Origin: Streptomyces viridochromogenes | GTDB lineage: Bacteria > Actinomycetota > Actinomycetes > Streptomycetales > Streptomycetaceae | Length of the DNA: 24,316 nucleotides | Reading direction: 5' to 3' | Assembly: GCF_001270495.1 (NCBI RefSeq) | Contig: NZ_LGUR01000277.1 | Location: 1 to 24,316 of the forward strand | Part shown: piece by piece, positions 22,007 through 24,316 of the stretch | Layout of the letters: every line of letters starts with the position of its first letter | Numbering within the stretch: the first letter of the stretch is position 1 | Translations under genes and position numbers: made by a program | Notes under the pieces: generated by a model | What the model saw: the letters and a program-made list of their open reading frames with translations, nothing else | What the model was told of the DNA's origin: nothing | Database searches by the model: none

Positions 22007-22780
22007 ATGATCGAGCTCTCCTCTTTCACCCACGGCCATGACGGCGAACTGCTCAGCGGTGTGTACGGCGGTGACGCCGACGGCCCGGACCCGGCCACCG
22101 TCGTACTGCTGCACGGCGCGGGCAACGGCAGCAAGGAGCGGCTGCTCCCGCTGCTCACCGAGTTCGTGTCCCGCGGCTGCCGCGGGCTCGCCTTCGACTT
22201 CTCGGGGCACGGCGAAAGCACCGGTGAGCTGCGGGAGTTGAGCCTGCGGCGCCGCTTCGAGCAGGCGGTCGCCGTCATCGACGCGCGCGTTCCGGCGGAC
22301 GGCCCGCTGATCGTGGTCGGCTTCAGCATGAGCGGGCAGACGGTGACGGATCTCGTCGGGCACTACGGCGGGCGCGTGGCGGCGGTCGGGCTCTGCGCCC
22401 CCGCCGTGTACGCGCAGGAGGCGTGGGACGTGCCGTTCGGCGAGGGGAACGGCCACTTCAGCGAGATCATCCGCAGGCCCGACGGCTGGCGTGGGGCGCC
22501 GGCGCTCGATGTGCTGCGGACGTACGAGGGGCGGGCGGTCCTCGCGGTGCCGGGGACGGACACGATCATCCCGCCGGCCGTGACGCAGGCGGTACAGGAC
22601 GCGCTGGCCGCTCGCGCGCGGTTCACGCGGTTCGACGTGCCGGACGCCGAGCACATGCTGGGGCTGTGGTTCGAGGAACACGCCGAGGACCGGCGGGAGT
22701 TCGTGACGGCCGTACTGGCGGGCCTGGGTGACGAGGGAGCGTCGGCCACGCGCGCGTGGCCCGCCGAGCGGGTGCGGTAG
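22007..22780 (+). CDS. Alpha/beta hydrolase (S33 / dienelactone-hydrolase-like)
   Basis: A 257-residue soluble hydrolase. TVVLLHGAGNGSKERLLPLL is the HG oxyanion-hole region, DFSGHGEST follows, and the nucleophile elbow is GFSMSG with Ser107. Here the usual GxSxG has Ser109 in place of the second Gly, with the Gly one residue later. Asp185 (VPGTDTIIPP) and His216 (DAEHMLG) complete the triad. The start is uncertain between the ATGs at 21998 and 22007; 22007 (MIELSSFTHGHDGELL) is preferred because homologues usually start close to this motif. The substrate is unknown. It is convergent with the DUF2252 gene (10-bp gap). Confidence 0.82.
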   Translation: MIELSSFTHGHDGELLSGVYGGDADGPDPATVVLLHGAGNGSKERLLPLLTEFVSRGCRGLAFDFSGHGESTGELRELSLRRRFEQAVAVIDARVPADGPLIVVGFSMSGQTVTDLVGHYGGRVAAVGLCAPAVYAQEAWDVPFGEGNGHFSEIIRRPDGWRGAPALDVLRTYEGRAVLAVPGTDTIIPPAVTQAVQDALAARARFTRFDVPDAEHMLGLWFEEHAEDRREFVTAVLAGLGDEGASATRAWPAERVR

Positions 22781-22790
22781 CCGACGCCGG

Positions 22791-24140
22791 TCAGACCCCG
22801 GGCGCGGCCCTGACCACCCCGGCCCCGACGGCCGCCCCCAGGGTCGCGTGGTCGGCGACGGTCTGGTCGGCGTACGCCAGGGCGAAGTCGGTGACGGCGC
22901 GGTCGAAGGTGTCGGCGCTGCCGAGGTAGCCGGCGATGGCGATGCGGTCGCCGGAGCGGGCGTGCGCCCGGGCGAGGGCGGTGCCGCACAGGCGGGCGTA
23001 GGCGAGGAGGTCGTCCGGGCTCATCGCGGCGACGTCCGCGGAGCCCTTCATGTCGCGCAGCTGACGCCAGTAGAAGGCGCGGCCCTGCGGTCCGGACATC
23101 CAGCCGAGGAAGATGTCACTGGCCGCCTGCAACAGCCGCTGACCTGCGACGACGCGATGGCCGGGGTGGACGTAGGGGCCACTCGGCAGATGTTCCTCCA
23201 GTACGGACGGCCGGGCCTCCTTGATCTGGAGGAACAGCGGGTCGTCGGTGTCCCGTCCGGCGAGCAGGACGATGAAGCAGCGCAACCCGACGCTGCCGAC
23301 GCCGACGACCTTGCGGGCGGCGTCGACGAAGCGGTAGCGGTCGAGGAGCAGGCGGCGCTCCTCGGAGAGGGTCGAGCGGTAGTCGCTGAAGGTCTTGCGC
23401 AGGGAGGCCATGTCGGAGGTGCCCGCGGGTTCGAGGAGCGGCGGGTCGTGGACGATGCGCCGGCGCCCGTCGACGACCTCCGTCAGCCGGTCGAAGGCCC
23501 GCAGGCTGGTGCGGCGGCGGGCGCGGCCGAGGCTGGCCTCGACGCGGCGGCGGTCACGGGCGGAGCGGACCAGGGGCAGAAGCTGCTCCGCCTCGATGCT
23601 CGTGTACCAGACGTCGAGTTCGCCGCGCCGGGCCAGCCGCCGGATGGTGGTGCGGTACGCGGTCACGGCCGCCAGGGCCGCGTGGCGGGCCTTGGCCTCC
23701 GGGTGGCCGATCTCGCGGGCGGCCACGGCGACCGAGGCGACGAGCCGTTTGACGTCCCACTCGAACGGGCCGCAGAACGTCTCGTCGAAGTCGTTCAGGT
23801 CGAAGAGCAGAGAGCGCTCCGGGGAGGCGTACAGGCCGAAGTTGAGCAGATGGGCGTCGCCGCACAGCTGCACGGTGAGGCCGGTGTGCGGGGCGGCGGC
23901 CAGGTCGGCGGCCATCACGGCGGCGGCGCCGCGCAGGAAGGCGAAGGGGGACGACGCCATCCGGCCGTACCTGATCGGCAGCAGCTCGGGCAGCCGGTCG
24001 CGGCCCTGGCGTTCCAGTACGGCGACGGGGTCGGGGCGGTCGACGGCGGGGATCCAGGCGGCGTGCGCGGAGCGGGGGACCTGCTTGCGGGCTGCCTTGC
24101 CGCGGAGGGCCCGGTCGGCGGGGGTGGCGGGGGTCGTCAC
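22791..24140 (-). CDS. DUF2252 protein (kinase-like fold)
   Basis: About 449 residues from the GTG at 24140; the frame is open to a GTG at 24299 (502 residues). DUF2252 signatures are IRYGRMASSPFAFLRGAAAV, LCGDAHLLNFGLYASPE, LFDLNDFDETFCGPFEWDVK and VGVGSVGLRCFIVLLAGRD. GDAHLLNFG and DLNDFD resemble the catalytic and metal-binding motifs of aminoglycoside-phosphotransferase-like kinases (HGDxHxxN and DxD), so a phosphotransferase activity is plausible but unproven. The extra 53 residues of the longer version consist of 27-bp repeats with weaker codon bias and lie before the usual family N-terminus, so the shorter start is favoured. That start has no good SD, but a short ORF with a good SD ends in a 4-bp GTGA overlap there. 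Confidence 0.82.
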   Translation of the reverse strand: MTTPATPADRALRGKAARKQVPRSAHAAWIPAVDRPDPVAVLERQGRDRLPELLPIRYGRMASSPFAFLRGAAAVMAADLAAAPHTGLTVQLCGDAHLLNFGLYASPERSLLFDLNDFDETFCGPFEWDVKRLVASVAVAAREIGHPEAKARHAALAAVTAYRTTIRRLARRGELDVWYTSIEAEQLLPLVRSARDRRRVEASLGRARRRTSLRAFDRLTEVVDGRRRIVHDPPLLEPAGTSDMASLRKTFSDYRSTLSEERRLLLDRYRFVDAARKVVGVGSVGLRCFIVLLAGRDTDDPLFLQIKEARPSVLEEHLPSGPYVHPGHRVVAGQRLLQAASDIFLGWMSGPQGRAFYWRQLRDMKGSADVAAMSPDDLLAYARLCGTALARAHARSGDRIAIAGYLGSADTFDRAVTDFALAYADQTVADHATLGAAVGAGVVRAAPGV

Positions 24141-24256
24141 GGGGAGACGGTTCTGTGTACGGCCGTCTCGTGCGCCGGTGGGGGTACGGCCGCCCCGTGC
24201 ATCGGTGTGTGTACGGCCGCCCCGCGCACCGGCCGTCGTATGCCGTGCCTGCCCAT
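24137..24256 (-). CDS. Possible 39-codon leader ORF coupled to the DUF2252 gene
   Basis: The ATG at 24256 has GGGAGG 4 nt upstream. The frame reads MGRHGIRRPVRGAAV and continues through HTPMHGAAV and PPPAHETAV to TVSP. It stops at a TGA (24139-24137) that overlaps the proposed GTG start of the DUF2252 gene as GTGA. This is the geometry of translational coupling. The peptide follows the same 9-residue period as the DNA repeat, so it may also be an accident of the repeat. Confidence 0.35.
   Translation of the reverse strand: MGRHGIRRPVRGAAVHTPMHGAAVPPPAHETAVHRTVSP
24157..24246. repeat. 27-bp tandem repeat at the DUF2252 5' end
   Basis: GTACGGCCG begins at 24157, 24184 and 24211, and a diverged GTATGCCGT at 24238, an exact 27-bp period. 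The unit is a multiple of three and open in all three minus-strand frames, so copy number changes would not alter the frame of the DUF2252 gene or the leader ORF. Confidence 0.8.
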
Positions 24257-24316
24257 CGCACCTCCCGCTGCCGCGCCCGCTCGGGGCGAGGTCCGCCACC
24301 TCCTGATTCGCAGTGA

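Overview
The window is a high-GC actinobacterial chromosome segment, almost certainly Streptomyces. Third codon positions are strongly G/C, GTG starts are common, purine-rich Shine-Dalgarno (SD) sites are frequent, and the order lipB-lipA-small ORF-DUF4191-RDD-glnA is the familiar Streptomyces core arrangement. From memory and unchecked, this matches the neighbourhood of SCO2180-SCO2200 in S. coelicolor. I saw no tRNA, rRNA, CRISPR array, transposase or phage gene.

Left part (1-7.6 kb): a WYL-domain regulator, a DUF4240 protein, a small membrane-anchored protein, a FemX-type peptidoglycan branching enzyme, a membrane alpha/beta hydrolase divergent from a TetR regulator, and a membrane-anchored PGRP-type N-acetylmuramoyl-L-alanine amidase. 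Two gene remnants flank the hydrolase/TetR pair: a truncated GNAT acetyltransferase ending at the femX stop, and a frameshifted C-terminal piece of a SigJ-like ECF sigma factor ending at the amidase stop. This makes 3.28-6.0 kb look like a site of repeated gene gain and loss.

Middle part (7.6-16 kb): a MarP-type membrane serine protease, a GNAT acetyltransferase, a TIGR01777 sugar-nucleotide-epimerase-like protein, an FAD-dependent amine-oxidase-like protein, an NsdA/NsdB-like regulator with a C-terminal helical region, and the lipoate pair lipB (octanoyl transfer to carrier proteins) and lipA (sulfur insertion). The 423-bp lipB-lipA gap is filled by a mosaic of dispersed intergenic repeats that also occur at the left edge of the window and at about 12.0 kb.

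Right part (16-24.3 kb): a 66-residue conserved small protein behind a promoter with nested palindromes, a DUF4191 membrane protein, an RDD membrane protein, glnA (type I glutamine synthetase with Tyr397 and two GlnR-like boxes upstream), a small tail-anchored-looking protein, an htpX-pspAB pair (membrane stress proteolysis), a small basic membrane protein, an alpha/beta hydrolase and a DUF2252 protein whose 5' region carries a 27-bp tandem repeat and a possible translationally coupled leader ORF.

Most genes are ordinary housekeeping. The unusual material lies between them: a 13-bp-period operator array, head-to-head repeat elements, decayed genes and strong hairpins. I found no convincing new multi-gene system.
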